Assembly: GCA_002205965.3 (NCBI GenBank)
Contig: NADL03000637.1
Location: 1-64,000, forward strand
Reading direction: 5' to 3'
Length of the DNA stretch: 64,000 nt
Origin: Kappaphycus alvarezii
Taxonomy: Eukaryota; Rhodophyta; Florideophyceae; Gigartinales; Solieriaceae
A model generated the notes under the pieces. The model saw nothing but the letters and a program-made list of their open reading frames with translations. It was not told the origin of the DNA and searched no databases. Of the stretch, positions 21,347 to 33,326 are shown one piece after another. The position numbers and the translations under genes were made by a program. Within the stretch, counting starts at the first letter, position 1. The number at the start of each line of letters is the position of its first letter.

Positions 21347-24300
21347 ATGAGTAGCGGAGAAGATCAAGGAGGAGGATCGATGAAGATCGAAAAGCTCACG
21401 GATACCAATTTCTACGTGTGGAAACAGAAGATTCAGCTCCTGTTGGCCCTTCGCGATGTGGAACAGTATATTACTGATGGCACCGTTCCTGAAGATGAAC
21501 AATCTTCCACTTACAAGGCATGGAAGCAAGGGGATCGAAAGGCCCGGGCCATCATCGGCCTGTCGCTGTCCGATGATCACCTGGATCATGTGAGAGATGC
21601 TGTCACAGCCAAAGAAATGTGGGACGCCATCTTGGAAGTTTTTGAGCGCCACACATTACTAAATAAGCTGGCGGCCCGGAGAGACTTCTACACGGTCACC
21701 ATGCTAGACAATGAGAAAGTTTTGCCATACATAGGACGTGTGCGACACCTAGCAGCTCGCTTAAAGTCAATGGGAGTCATCATTGATGACAAGGAAATGG
21801 CTATGGCAGTTCTCAATGGTCTTCCGCAGAGGTTTCAAAATCTCATTGTAGCGCTTGACGCTCTTGGATCCGAAGATAAACGTTCGGAGTAGAATATGTA
21901 AAAAGTCGCCTGCTCCAAGAGGAGCAACGTGCATCGATGAAGCTTACTAGAAGGCAGAATCCGCCAAGTTCTGCTCTTATTGGGCACATCCCTGAGGCAA
22001 GGCGTGTTTCGACTTTGACATGCACCAACTGTGGTCACAATGGACACTCCGCTGCCCGCTGCTGGGGAAAGGACATCAACGGAAGGCGACCACCGCCACC
22101 TGACCGGTTCCTACGTAGACAGTCACAGAAGCCTACTGCGATGATTGCTCAAGAGCAAGAAGATCTGGAAATTAATGAAGTCGAGTACATATGTCTGATG
22201 AACAAGGTAGATAACTCTGGTATCAACATAACGTCAAACACTTGGCTTATCGACTCTGGATGCTCCGCGCACATGACATTTGACAAGAGACTGTTCTCCG
22301 ACTACAGGGAGGTCTCAAACAGCCGCGTAGAAATGGGAACAAAAGCGTGTGCAGTAGTAGCTGGAGTCGGGACCGTCCTCATTACGCTTGTAGTGAACGG
22401 AGTTCAAAAGTCATGCAAGCTCACCAATGTGCTGCACGTTCCAAGCTTTGCTTTTTCCCTAATTTCTGTACGTAAGATGGTCGATAATGGATTGACGTTG
22501 AGTTCGTTCGTGACAAGTGCACTGTGAAGAGGAGTGACTGCATCGTGGCTACTGCCACAAGTCGAGGAGAGCTGTATGTGCTTGACACATGTAACGAGGT
22601 TCATTCGGCGCACAAAGCCTCTTTGAAGACATGGCATGAAAGATTGGCCCACGTTCACACTCAAGGAATATTGTCCATGGCTCGTAAGAACGTGGTAAGT
22701 GGACTTCATATCTCCTCTTCAGATATAACAAGAGACGCTAGCTCATCTTCTGACTGTGAATCTGTGACATGTGATGCGTGTGTGTTAGGAAAAGCAACTC
22801 GTGCTGTGATTCCTAAACAGCGCTCTGGAGGCAGGGCCAAACATTTGCTAGACTTGGTCCATTCGGACGTCTGCGGCCCACTCCAAGTACAGTCAGTAGG
22901 TGGTGCTAGATACTTTGTCACTTTTATCGATGACCACTCAAACTGGAGTGTTGTCTATCCGATGAAGAGTAAAGATGAAACGTTCCATTTTTATCAGAAG
23001 TTTGCCCAATATGCCTTCACACACACTGGTCAACGCGTGAAAGCGCTTCGATCTGATCGTGGAGGAGAGTATCTTTCTTCAGAGTTCCAATCCTTTCTAT
23101 CGTCACAAGGAACTGTTCATCAAACGACCGCTGCATACACACCTGAACAGAATGGTGTGGCAGAACGGCTCAATCGTACCCTGATTGATCTCGTCAGGTC
23201 TATGCTGTCCCATATGAAGGTTCCGAAAGCTTTCTGGGCTGAAGCTCTTGATAACGCAGTTTACGTTCGCAATCGTGTCACGACAAGAGCTTTGGGTGGT
23301 CTCGTTACTCCATTTCACCTATGGATGAAGAAAAAGCCCGATGTATCTCACCTACGTGTGTTTGGATGTCAATGCTGGTACAAGGTGCCTGGTAATGAGG
23401 TGCGTAAACTTGACGACCGCGCAACAACGGGAATGTTTGTTGGGTATCCGCCGGGAACTAAGGCCTACAAAATTTGGGATGACAATTACATCGCATTGTT
23501 ATTTCCAGGGATGTGCAGTTCGATGAGTCGAGACCAGGGGCTTGCTCTTACGATGAACATTTTTCCGATGATAATGACGTGGACGTTGACCCAGAGGAGG
23601 CGACCGATACTGACGAAATTGAGTCTGAAACATCTAATGGTGATAATGAACATGGCATTGAAACAGGGTCACCGGCGGAGGTTGAGAACTTTCAAAGTCA
23701 AGGTATTGAGCCCGACTCAACTAATGAGACTTTGCAACCAGAAGAAGTGAGTGGTGAGCAAGATGCTGGTCCCGGTGATATGGAACCTCGCCGCTCCACT
23801 CGTTCACGACGCCCACCCCGACAGTGGTGGACAGGCCTGGTGGGAACCAGCTTACTCACACCTTCCTGTGGCGACATCAACATACCGAACTCCTTTAAAG
23901 AGGCGATGGATGGACCACAACCAAGTTCTGGCAGAAAGCGATTGATAAGGAGCTAGAGTCCCAACGCAAAACAGAACCTGGGCACTAGTGCCACGATCGG
24001 AAGGTGCCAATATTCTAACTTCTCGCTGGGTATTTACTGTGAAGGACATGCCGGACGATAACGGCACGTTGACTCAAAAGGGAAAAGGTCGCCTGGTTGT
24101 GCGGGGCTTTCAACAAATTGAGGGGATTGATTACTCAGAGACTTTTGCGCCGGTGATCAAATTTACAACGATTCGATTGTTGTTGGCGATTGTAGCCCAC
24201 TTCGATTTAGAGCTTCATCAAATGGACGTGGTCACGGCCTTTCTGAACGGTGACTTAGAAGAGGATATTTATATGGAGCAGCCTGAAGGTATCGTTGACT

Positions 24301-25444
24301 CTTCCAGGCCCAATCATGTTTGCAAACTTCTCAAGGCTATCTATGGTCTTAAGCAAGCGAGTCGACAATGGCACAAAAAGATTGACGATTTCCTTATTCA
24401 CACGCTTGGCTTCAAGACTACGAGAAGTGACGCCTGTCTATATACAAACATATCAGAAAAAGGCGTTATGCTGATTGCCCTATATGTGGATGACTTGCTT
24501 CTTGCGGGAAGTGACCTGAAAGCCGTGACCTGGATGAAAGGTGAACTGAACAAGAGATTTGAGATGAAAGATTTAGGCGAGGCCAAAAAGTGCATTGGGC
24601 TTGAAATAAGTAGAAAAAGGGTCCCTAGACGGATCTATATCTCGCAGACAGAGTATGCCAAGTCCATTTTGAAACGTTTTGGTATGGCCAGTTGCAATCC
24701 CGTGAGGACTCCGATGGAACAAGGATTACACCCTGAGATGTCAACTAGCCCGTATTGCGATGTACCATATCGACAGATCATTGGCTGCTTAATGTTTCTT
24801 ATGGTAGGGTCACGTCCAGATCTTGCATATGTGGTGGGAAAACTGTCCCAACACTGTGAGAACCCTCGCGAGGACCACTGGCAAGCAGCCAAAAGAGTTC
24901 TGAGATATATCAAAGGAACGCTCTCACTAGGTGTAGTTCTAGATGGAAATCTCCCAGTGCAAACTCTAGAGGGCTTCAGCGATGCAGACTGGGGTGGTTG
25001 CTTGGACTCGAGAAAGTCCACCAGTGGATATGTGTTCAAACTGTGTGGGGGAGCTATTAGTTGGTCGTCTAGGAGACAAACGGTCGTTGCGAAATCCACA
25101 TGCGAAGCAGAGTATATTGCACTGTGTGAGGCTTGCAAAGAGGCAGCTTGGCTCAGGTGCCTTCTTGCAGACGCATTGGGAAAGTCGAAAGACAGCACAG
25201 TTACAATCGGGTGTGATAATGCTGGTACAATAGCGTTTGCGGTAACGAAGGAGTGAACAGGCGAAATAAGCACATTGACATATCATATCATTTTGTCCGA
25301 GATGCTGTGACTCGAAAGATTGTTTCACTGTTTCACGTACCTTCTACAGATATGCCCGCAGATATACTCACCAAGCCTCTTGGTCGCATTCTATTCATAA
25401 AATGCATAAAATCTCTAGGCCTCGGAGGGCTGCACGATGCTTAG
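21347..25444 (+). pseudogene. Copia-II gag-pol of element F, several frameshifts
   Basis: Gag starts at ATG 21347. The frame breaks at about 21878 (one A missing versus elements C and E), 22495, 23490-23513, 23956 and 25250. Domains in order are: gag core; zinc knuckle (near 22021-22062); protease with canonical DSG (WLIDSGCSAHM, about 22243-22275); integrase with HHCC and catalytic D, D, E (HSDVCGP, SDRGGEY, TPEQNGVAERLNRT); an acidic linker (23513-23760); RT with YVDD near 24484-24495; RNase H (DADWGG, CEAEY, CDNAG). It ends with a stop at 25442-25444. All catalytic motifs remain readable, so loss of function looks recent. Confidence 0.92.
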
Positions 25445-25463
25445 GTCATGTAATCGAGGGGGG

Positions 25464-26695
25464 TGTTGTTGATTTGGCAAGACGATCACATGACCCCACA
25501 TCGGTGCCAAATCTCATAAGAGGCATGAGGCATGTTTCACGTGTACACATGCACGCGTGTTGAATGAACGGTGGCCCTAAGGCATTCCGGAAGATATCCA
25601 AAGTTCCCAGGGACGAAAGTACGATTTTGAGAGATCAGCGATTTAGAGGGCAAAATGTTGTTTATGGGGTGATTTTACGTAGGGTAGGGTACTATAAGTG
25701 GATGATGAGTATACTGTATGAGAGATATGCTGAGGAAAGCTATGTACAAGTGTGAATGGTGGCAGTTGTGTATGTGATGTACACGTGGTACAGCTAAGAG
25801 TAGAAACCTTTTGTGCAGTGTTGTACACGTACTGTACTAGTGCCAAATGAGGAACTGTACTTCGCACTGTACATCGTAATATACCAAGTACTGTACTCCT
25901 TACTGTACTTGAGTTTGTACAGTAGGAATCAATTATGGCAATACTGTCATGACTGCTAGAAAGAGGTATTTGATTTTATATTATGTATGAGGATTCTAGT
26001 TATGATTACGGGTTTTATCCAGCTGCATCCAAAAATCGGTTATGTGATTTCATCATATGTATGAGGTTTCTAGTTATGATATTGGTTTGTACAACTGCAT
26101 CCAAAAATCAGTTATGTGATTCCATCATACGTATGTGGTTTCTAGTTATGATATTGGTTTGTACAACTGCATCCAAAAATCAGTTATGTGATTCCATCAT
26201 ACGTATGAGGTTTCTAGTTATGATATTGGTTTGTACAACTGCATCCAAAAATCAGTTATGTGATTCCATCATATGTATGAGGTTCGTAATTATGATGAAG
26301 GTTGGACCGACTGCATCCAAAAATCAGTTATGTGATTCTATTATACGTATGACGGATTGAGTCCGTTATTTTGGCACAAGGGAATTCGTTTCTGGTAAGT
26401 CTGCAAAATAAGGTACTGTATTGATGTGTGTATTGGGCCAACCTATTTACACAAACTTGTCAACTTTGGAAGCAGTTCCAAATTTGCCCCTAATGACTGT
26501 TATTACCGGGCCAAGATCTTGAAATCCGCTCAAATGGCTCAGTTTGTGGGATTCTGTTAGTGGACGCAGTGAGTTAGAAAGTAGTTGTAGGTTGTACTTA
26601 AGGCCAGGATTTTAGAGTTCCGAGTAAATTCTGGGTAGCAAAGCCCGCAACTTCATCCGTCCAGCAAAGTCCTTCACCCTCTCCGATTCCCATTA
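25464..26695 (+). repeat. Copia-II LTR, subtype II-a, complete
   Basis: 1232 bp, beginning TGTTGTTGATTTGGC after a purine run and ending GATTCCCATTA. The TG...TA ends are less usual than TG...CA but recur at 16261, 18537 and 34089. It holds about five 72-bp units (25985-26350) and a CCACGTGTACA palindrome region. This is the reference copy for the subtype. Confidence 0.9.
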
Positions 26696-29096
26696 GGTAT
26701 TGCTAGACAGCTGCACTGTACGAACTGCGGTCATTCTGGTCACACCGCGGACAGATGCTGGGGCAAAGATGTGAACGGTAGGCGCCCGAAAGCTCCAAGG
26801 GGCTATCGTGCATCCGGTTCTCGTAGTGGCAGAGCATCTAATAATCATCGAAACGAGAAAAATCGCCCGAGAAGAGATCAGCAGGCGTTCGTAGGTCCAA
26901 ATGTATTTGATTCGACTGATTCTCATCCTTCAGCAGATAGTGGGGACAGCGTTGATGATGAAATTGTTTGCCTAATGTCACGAATTAAACAGGCCGGGAT
27001 ATCGGCCGGAACTTTCTCTTGGTACGCAGATTCCGCATGTACTTCCCATATGACTTACGATAGGAGTGTTTTCACGAATTATACCGAATTTTCTGCAGCC
27101 TCAGTCGAAATGGGAACTAAAGCCCGGGCTACGATTGCTGGGCAAGGTGACGTGGAGCTGACTCTACTAGTGGATGGTTCTCGAAAGCGGTGTATTCTGC
27201 GAGATGTTGTCCACGTTCCTAGTTTCGAATATTCTCTCATCTCTGTAGGCAAAGCGGACATAGAAGGGATCAAAACTGTATTTGAGAACAAATCTTTGCA
27301 GATGACTAAGAATGGGAGAGTTGTAGCAACTGGAAAAATGCTGTGCAATAGCCTTCTTTATGCTATCGACATAGTCCAGAAGATACCAGGTGATACCTTG
27401 TACTCTGCGAAAGTCACCACACTCTCGACATGGCACGAGAGAATGGCTCACGTAAGCAAGCAGGGCATTGCATCTATGGTAAGGAACAATGTCGTGGACG
27501 GCATACAGATCAGTGGCTCGAATACATCCGAAATATGCACCTCATGCGTTCATGGAAAGGCTCATCGTTCAGCAGTGCCGAAGGAACGCACGACTGGTAG
27601 AGCTGAAGCGATGTTAGACCTTGTTCACAGTGACGTGTGTGGACCTATGGAGGTTTCTTCTGTTAGAGGGGCACGCTACTTTGTCACCTTCACGGACGAT
27701 CACTCTTCCTGGGTTACCGTCTACATGATGCAGCGAAAGTCAGAGGTCTTTGATAAATATAAACTGTTTCAAGCTCGTAGCGAAGCCCATACTGGGCGTC
27801 GCATTGGCATTCTTCGTTCAGATAGAGGGGGAGAATATATGTCCACTGCATTCAAGGACTACCTTGCCGAGCGCGGCACAAAACATGAGCTTAGTGCAGT
27901 GGAGTCACCTGAACAGAATGGTGTTTCAGAGCGGCTGAACCGAACACTGATGGATCTGGTTCGGTCCATGCTACATGCAAAGAGTCTGCCAAAACAGTTC
28001 TGGGCCGAAGCTCTGGCGACTGCTGTATACATCCGAAACAGAGTTACAACTCGGGCACTTCCAAGCCACACGACCCCGCATCATATATGGTACGGTCGCA
28101 AGCCCAATTTGTCGCACCTTCGTACGTTCGGAAGCAAATGTTGGTACACCGTCCCGGCAAGTCAATTGAGTAAGCTTGACAACCGAGCACGGTAAGCAGT
28201 TATGCTTGGATATTCGGAAGCCAGCAAAGCTTACAAACTGTGGGATCCTGAATTACACAAGGTAGTTGTTTCCAGAGATGTCAGATTCAGTGAGAGCGAA
28301 ACCTGCCAGTCTGAAATAAATGAAAAAGAATCAGATGAGTGTCTCGCAATTAGCTCCGATGAGGATATTGTAAGTCTCGGCGTTGAACAGGATGCTCAAG
28401 TCCGGCTTCCTACACCGGACACAGTCGAAATAACTGCTTCTTCGAGACAAGATATTCAGGGACAAGGGAATGACCAGGCTAATGTTGGAAACGACCCAAC
28501 GGTCGCCGAAAACGTAGGTACAGATAACGAGATCCCTGAACCCCCTGAGGTGTCTGTAGCTCCTCGGAGATCTGAAAGGATTCGAACAGCCCCAAATGCT
28601 TGGTGGAGATCAAACATATCCTTGACACCTAATGACACGGCTCTCGTTACAAATGTTGTCAACATCTCGTACAGACACGCGGCGACAGGACCGGACGCAG
28701 ACTTTTGGAAGTCCGCCATCGAGTCCGAGCGAGACTCGATCGTTCGGAACAAAACATGGAAGTTAGTCCCACGTTTGGAGGCCTCAAACATTCTGACTCC
28801 AAAATGGGTGTTTGCAATAAAAGATGCCCAGGACTCCAACGGAGGCTTTTCCCGAAAATCGAAGGCGCGTCTTGTCGCTCGTGGTTTCCAACAGGTGAAA
28901 GGGGTAGATTATAATGAGACGTACGCCCCTGTCGTGAAGCTCACGTCAATTCGGGTGCTTTTGGCACTTGTCGCACATCAGGACCTGGAGCTGCATCAAA
29001 TGGACGTTAAGACGGCATTTCTGAACGGTGATGTGGAGGAGGACGTGTACATGGAACAGCCTGATGGATTTAGGGATGCCTCGAAACCAAATCATG
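26696..29096 (+). pseudogene. Copia-I gag-integrase-RT fragment (element D, main piece)
   Basis: Equivalent to positions 1559-3950 of element A. It starts in gag just before the zinc knuckle and is the best-preserved copia-I coding stretch. The frame is open through the protease (DSA motif, YADSACTSHM near 27024-27053), integrase HHCC and catalytic core up to a nonsense TAA at 28193-28195, where A has GAA. After it the frame is again open through the linker into RT as far as 29096. There it is fused by a shared ATG to LTR II-b sequence. The 5' edge abuts the exact end of a II-a LTR. Confidence 0.9.
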
Positions 29097-29513
29097 AGGT
29101 TTTTTGATTATGATTAAGGTTTGCCCGCTGCATCCAAAATCAGTTGTGTGATTCCATAATACGTATGACGGGTCGAGTCCGTTATTTTGGCACAAGAGAA
29201 TTCGATTCGGATGAGTTTACAAAATAAGGTGCTGTATTGATGTGTGTATTGGGCCAAACTGTCTTACACGAATTTGACAACTTTGGAAGCAGTTCTAAAA
29301 ATGCCCCAATTGAACGTTATTACTGGGCCAATATGTTTCAATCTGTCCAAATGGATCAGTTTCTATGTTTTTGTTAATGGACGCAGTGAGTTAGAGAGTA
29401 GTTGCAGGTTGTACTTAAGGCCAGGATTTTAGAGTTCCGAGTAAATTCTGGGTAGCCAAGCCCGCAGCTTCATCCTCTCTCCCACCAGCCTTCCCCATCG
29501 CAACTCATCTTCA
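29097..29513 (+). repeat. Partial copia-II LTR (II-b), 3' end
   Basis: The last roughly 417 bases of a II-b LTR, ending CTCATCTTCA at 29513, which is the true terminus seen also at 30841. It overlaps in content with 20050-20429, so the two II-b pieces are not simply two halves of one LTR. It is followed by GCTGG (29514-29518), matching GCTGG at 19230-19234. Confidence 0.85.
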
Positions 29514-29963
29514 GCTGGAAGTGGGGTAAGTTGGTGCTCGCGAAAGCAAACGGTTGTCGCAGCTTCGTCATGTGAGGCCGAATACATTTCGTTAACTGCC
29601 GCAAGTAAAGAAGCAATATGGCTGAGACGTGTCGTTCGGGACATCCTTGAAACCTGGACATCGCTGGGCATGAAAGCACTTGGAATTGATCATGCTACTA
29701 CAATATACAGCGATAACCAGGGGGCTATGGAGCTCGCTCGAAACGAGAGCACCATCAGACGCAACAAACACATTGATATTGCATACCACTTTGTAAGAGA
29801 TGTAGTTGTGCGTAAAGAGGTGGACTTGTTGTACGTGCCAACAACTGAAAATGTTGCTGACGCTTTGACAAAACCACTAGGGCGAGTTCAGATGAGAAAA
29901 CTTGTTGGACTGATTGTGATGGGTAGTAAGGCGGAGCATAAATTAATGGAAAAAACAATATGA
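29514..29963 (+). pseudogene. Copia-I RNase H fragment (element D, 3' end of pol)
   Basis: Equivalent to 4696-5130 of element A. It encodes the second half of RNase H, including CEAEY, SDNQGAMELA and the HIDIAYHFVRD segment, up to the pol stop at 29961-29963. A purine-rich tract (GAGTGAGGGGGAG, 29962-29974) follows. The sequence after it is not the copia-I LTR but the tandem units starting at 29975. Confidence 0.88.
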
Positions 29964-29974
29964 GTGAGGGGGAG

Positions 29975-30536
29975 TGTTGAAATTGTCTGTGTATTCACTC
30001 AGTGCACCACTTGACATGCCAGCGCATGTGGCTTAGTGGTCAATGTGTTTTTTCTACATGGTAGCATCGCGGGTTCGAGCCCCGCAAGAGGTTGCATTGG
30101 TGAAAATTTAATTTGTGTGTTTTCGGCATCGCTTACTGTCCTATAGGTGATAGGAATGAGGTGTAAGATGTCTGAGTCCTTAGAGCACTCTGTGGTCCCC
30201 TGAGTGAGGGGGGTGTTGAAATGGGCTGTGTATTCACTCAGTACACCACTTGACATGCCAGCGCATGTGGCTTAGTGGTCAATGTGTTTTTCCTACATGG
30301 TAGCATCGCGGGGTCGAGCCCCGCAAGTGGTTGCATTGGTGAAAATTTAATTTGTGTGTTTTCGGCATTGCTAACTGTCCTATAGGTGATAGGAATGAGG
30401 TGTAAGATGTCTGAGTCCTTAGAGCACTCTGTGGTCCCCTGAGTGAGGGGGGGTGTTGAAAAGGGCTTTGTGTTCACTCAGTGCACCACTTGACATGCCA
30501 GCGCATGTGGCTTAGTGGTCAATGTGTTTTTCCTAC
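29975..30536. repeat. Tandem 239-240 bp units carrying a tRNA-like sequence
   Basis: Unit 1 is 29975-30213, unit 2 is 30214-30453 and unit 3 (cut) is 30454-30536. Each begins TGTTGAAA and the complete ones end in GAGTGAGGGGGG, so every boundary looks like a polypurine tract followed by an LTR start. Inside each unit is a tRNA-like stretch. The third unit breaks off inside that stretch and is fused to element E. I read the array as a tRNA-derived, LTR-like or TRIM-like element; a SINE array is the alternative. Confidence 0.7.
30022..30092 (+). ncRNA. tRNA-like sequence with pol III A and B boxes (unit 1)
   Basis: A box TGGCTTAGTGG (30029-30039) and B box GGTTCGAGCCC (30072-30082) are spaced as in a tRNA gene. 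The T arm is a perfect 5-bp stem (GCGGG/CCCGC). An anticodon-like stem (ATGTG/TACAT) closes a 7-base T-rich loop. The acceptor stem does not pair, so it is unlikely to be a working tRNA. Unit 2 repeats it at about 30261-30331 with one change in the B box. Confidence 0.55.
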
Positions 30537-30840
30537 ACTTGTCACGAACGAACTCAACCTCAAATCCATTATCGACCATCTTACGTACAGAAATTAGGGA
30601 AAAAGCAAAGCTTGGAACGTGCAGCACATTGGTGAGCTTGCATGACTTTTGAACTCCGTTCACTACAAGCGTAATGAGGACGGTCCCGACTCCAGCTACT
30701 ACTGCACACGCTTTTGTTCCCATTTCTACGCGGCTGTTTGAGACCTCCCTGTAGTCGGAGAACAGTCTCTTGTCAAATGTCATGTGCGCGGAGCATCCAG
30801 AGTCGATAAGCCAAGTGTTTGACGTTATGTTGATACCACA
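30537..30840 (-). pseudogene. Copia-II protease fragment of element E
   Basis: Matches element C at about 14470-14170 and encodes the protease region from just after the active site onward (MTFDKRLF and following). It is separated from the gag part by the solo LTR. Its last five bases, CCACA (30836-30840), are one copy of the target duplication. Confidence 0.85.
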
Positions 30841-32291
30841 TGAAGATGAGTTGCGATGGGGAAGGCTGGTGGGAGAGAGGATGAAGCTGCGGGCTTGGCT
30901 ACCCAGAATCTACTCGGTACTCTAAAATTCTGACCTTAAGTACAACCTGCAACTACTCTCTAACTCACTGCGTCCATTAACCAAAACATAGAAACTGATC
31001 CATTTGGACAGATTGAAACATATTGGCCCAGTAATAACGTTCAATTGTGGCATTTTTAGAACTGCTTTCAAAGTTGTCAAATTCGTGTAAGACAGTTTGG
31101 CCCAATACACACATCAATACAGCACCTTATTTTGTAAACTCATCCGAATCGAATTCTCTTGTGCCAAAATAACGGACTCAACCCGTCATACATATTTGGA
31201 ATCACACAACTGATTCTGGATGCAGCCGGCAAACCGTAATCATAATCAGAAACCTCATACGTGTTATAGAATCACATAGCTGATTTTGGATGCAGCGGGC
31301 AAACCTTAATCATAATGAGAAACCTCATACGTATTATGGAATCACACAACTGATTTTGGATGCAGCCGGCAAACCGTAATCATAATCAGAAACCTCATAC
31401 GTATTATGGAATCACACAACTGATTTTGGATGCAGCCGGCAAACCGTAATCATAATCAGAAACCTCATACGTATGGTAGAATCACATAACTGATTTCGGA
31501 TGCAGCCGGACTAACCATAATCATAACTAGAAACCTCATACGTATTATGGAATCACAAAACTGATTTTGGATGCAGCCGACGGATACAGTAGGCATTCTA
31601 CTGTACCTGGAGAGACCGGAGCGGTGTAGCCATGATAGTATTTTCATAACCAACTCCCACTGTACGAACTCAAGTGCAGTGAGAAGTACAGTACGAGGTA
31701 CAGTAAGAAGCACAGTACGAGGTACAGTACGAAACTTGACACCAGTACAGTATGTGTACACCACTGCACCAAAGGTTTCTACTCTTTGCTGTACCACGTG
31801 TACATCACATACACAACTGCCACCACGTACACGTGTACATACCTTACCTCGACATACCTCTTATACAGTATACTCCTCACCCACTTACAGTGCCCTACCC
31901 TATGTAAAATGACCCCATAAACACCATTCTGCCCTCTAAAATAGCTCAAAGTCAACCCTTACACCTCTACAGCCATTTCACGTGTACATCACCAGCCAAT
32001 AGAATTGCAGCATTTGACCTATCAGCCAATAGGATTAAAGCAGGCAATTCTTAGCCTAGGCATTATGGGCCAAGTTCCACTTGTCAACAATTATGCAAAA
32101 TTTGCATTTTATCGTCGACCCCTCGAAAATGGCTTTTCGTCCCCGGCAACTTTGTTTTTCGGGTAAATTTGGCATATATTATCCTTCAGAACCACATGTG
32201 TCCACGTGTACAGATATACAGCTTCCCAACCTCCGTGCGAGACGTCTAGTCAAGGCGATGGGCGTGTGATCGTCTCACAAAATCACCAACA
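30841..32291 (-). repeat. Solo copia-II LTR (II-b) with 5-bp target duplication
   Basis: A complete 1451-bp LTR on the minus strand, TGTTGGTG...CATCTTCA, with no internal region. It is flanked by CCACA at 30836-30840 and 32292-32296. The uninterrupted site in element C reads CCAGA at this place, so the duplication is clear. It carries about six 70-72 bp repeat units (31198-31590). A solo LTR normally results from recombination between the two LTRs of a full element. Confidence 0.92.
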
Positions 32292-33166
32292 CCACAGTTA
32301 TCTACCTTGTTCATCAGACACATGTACTCGACTTCATTAATTTCAAGATCTTCTTGCTCTTGAGCAATCATCGCAGTAGGCTTCTGTGACTGTCTACGTA
32401 GAAACCGGTCAGGTGGCGGTGGTCGCCTTCCGTTGATGTCCTTTCCCTAGCAGCGGGCAGCGGAGTGTCCATTGTGACCACAGTTGGTGCATGTCAAAGT
32501 CGAAACACGCCTTGCCTCAGGGATGTGCCCAATAAGAGCAGAACTTGGCGGATTCTGTCTTCTAGTAAGCTTCATCGATGCACGTTGCTCCTCTTGGAGC
32601 AGGCGACTTTTCACATATTCTACTCCGAACGTTTTATCTTCGGATCCAAGAGCGTCAAGCGCTACAATAAGATTTTGAAACCTCGGCGGAAGACCATTGA
32701 GAACTGCCATAGCCATTTCCTTGTCATCAATGATGACTCCCATTGACTTTAAGCGAGCTGCTAGGTGTCGCACACGTCCTATGTACGGCAAAACTTTCTC
32801 ATTGTCTAGCATGGTGACCGTGTAGAAGTCTCTCCGGGCCGCCAGCTTATTTAGTAATGTGTGGCGCTCAAAAACTTCCAAGATGGCGTCCCACATTTCT
32901 TTGGCTGTGACAGCATCTCTCACATGATCCAGGTGGTCATCAGACAGCGACAGGCCGATGATGGCCCGGGCCTTTCGATCCCCTTGCTTCCATGCCTTGT
33001 AAGTGGAAGATTGTTCATCTTCAGGAACGGTGCCATCAGTAATGTACTGTTCCACATCGCGAAGGGCCAACAGGAGCTGAATCTTCTGTTTCCACACGTA
33101 GAAATTGGTATCCGTGAGCTTTTCGATCTTCATCGATCCTCCTCCTTGATCTTCTCCGCTACTCAT
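32292..33166 (-). pseudogene. Copia-II gag of element E, nonsense mutation in zinc knuckle
   Basis: The ATG is at 33166. The gag frame is open for 239 codons, without the frameshifts seen in C and F. It ends at TAG (32449-32447), where F and C have TGG, inside the zinc knuckle right after its last cysteine. Downstream coding continues recognisably to 32292, where the solo LTR begins. A G-to-A change therefore separates gag from pol in this copy. Confidence 0.9.
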
Positions 33167-33326
33167 TGCAATATTCTAGAGGTGCTAATGTTCTGTTCGA
33201 AGATCCCAAGCCGGGGACCGATAGTCCCTTGTAGTGGCAAGCCCACCTCTATAAGAACACAGCACACGAAACTCTAGACTAAAGCAAAGGCCAAAGACGT
33301 CGCTTCAAAAAAACAAATGGATCTCT

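Larger units (their letters stand above)
20430..26695 (+). mobile_element. Copia-II element F, internal region and 3' LTR
   Basis: The most complete copia-II copy. It has a primer site TTATGGGCCCAG (20430-20441), the zinc-finger gene (20522-21187), gag-pol (21347-25444), a purine tract GAGGGGGG ending at 25463 and a II-a 3' LTR (25464-26695). On the left the II-b LTR is fused to the primer site, and the GG normally found before the site is lost. The 3' LTR end abuts copia-I gag at 26696. Confidence 0.9.

Noticed and set aside
30022..30092. Functional tRNA gene (TTT-like anticodon loop)
   Set aside because: The acceptor stem does not pair, the D stem is poor, and the copy is repeated in tandem. 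It is tRNA-derived, not a working tRNA.
30238..30477. Antisense open frame in the tandem tRNA-like units
   Set aside because: It repeats with the units and reads the tRNA-like sequence backwards; no protein features.
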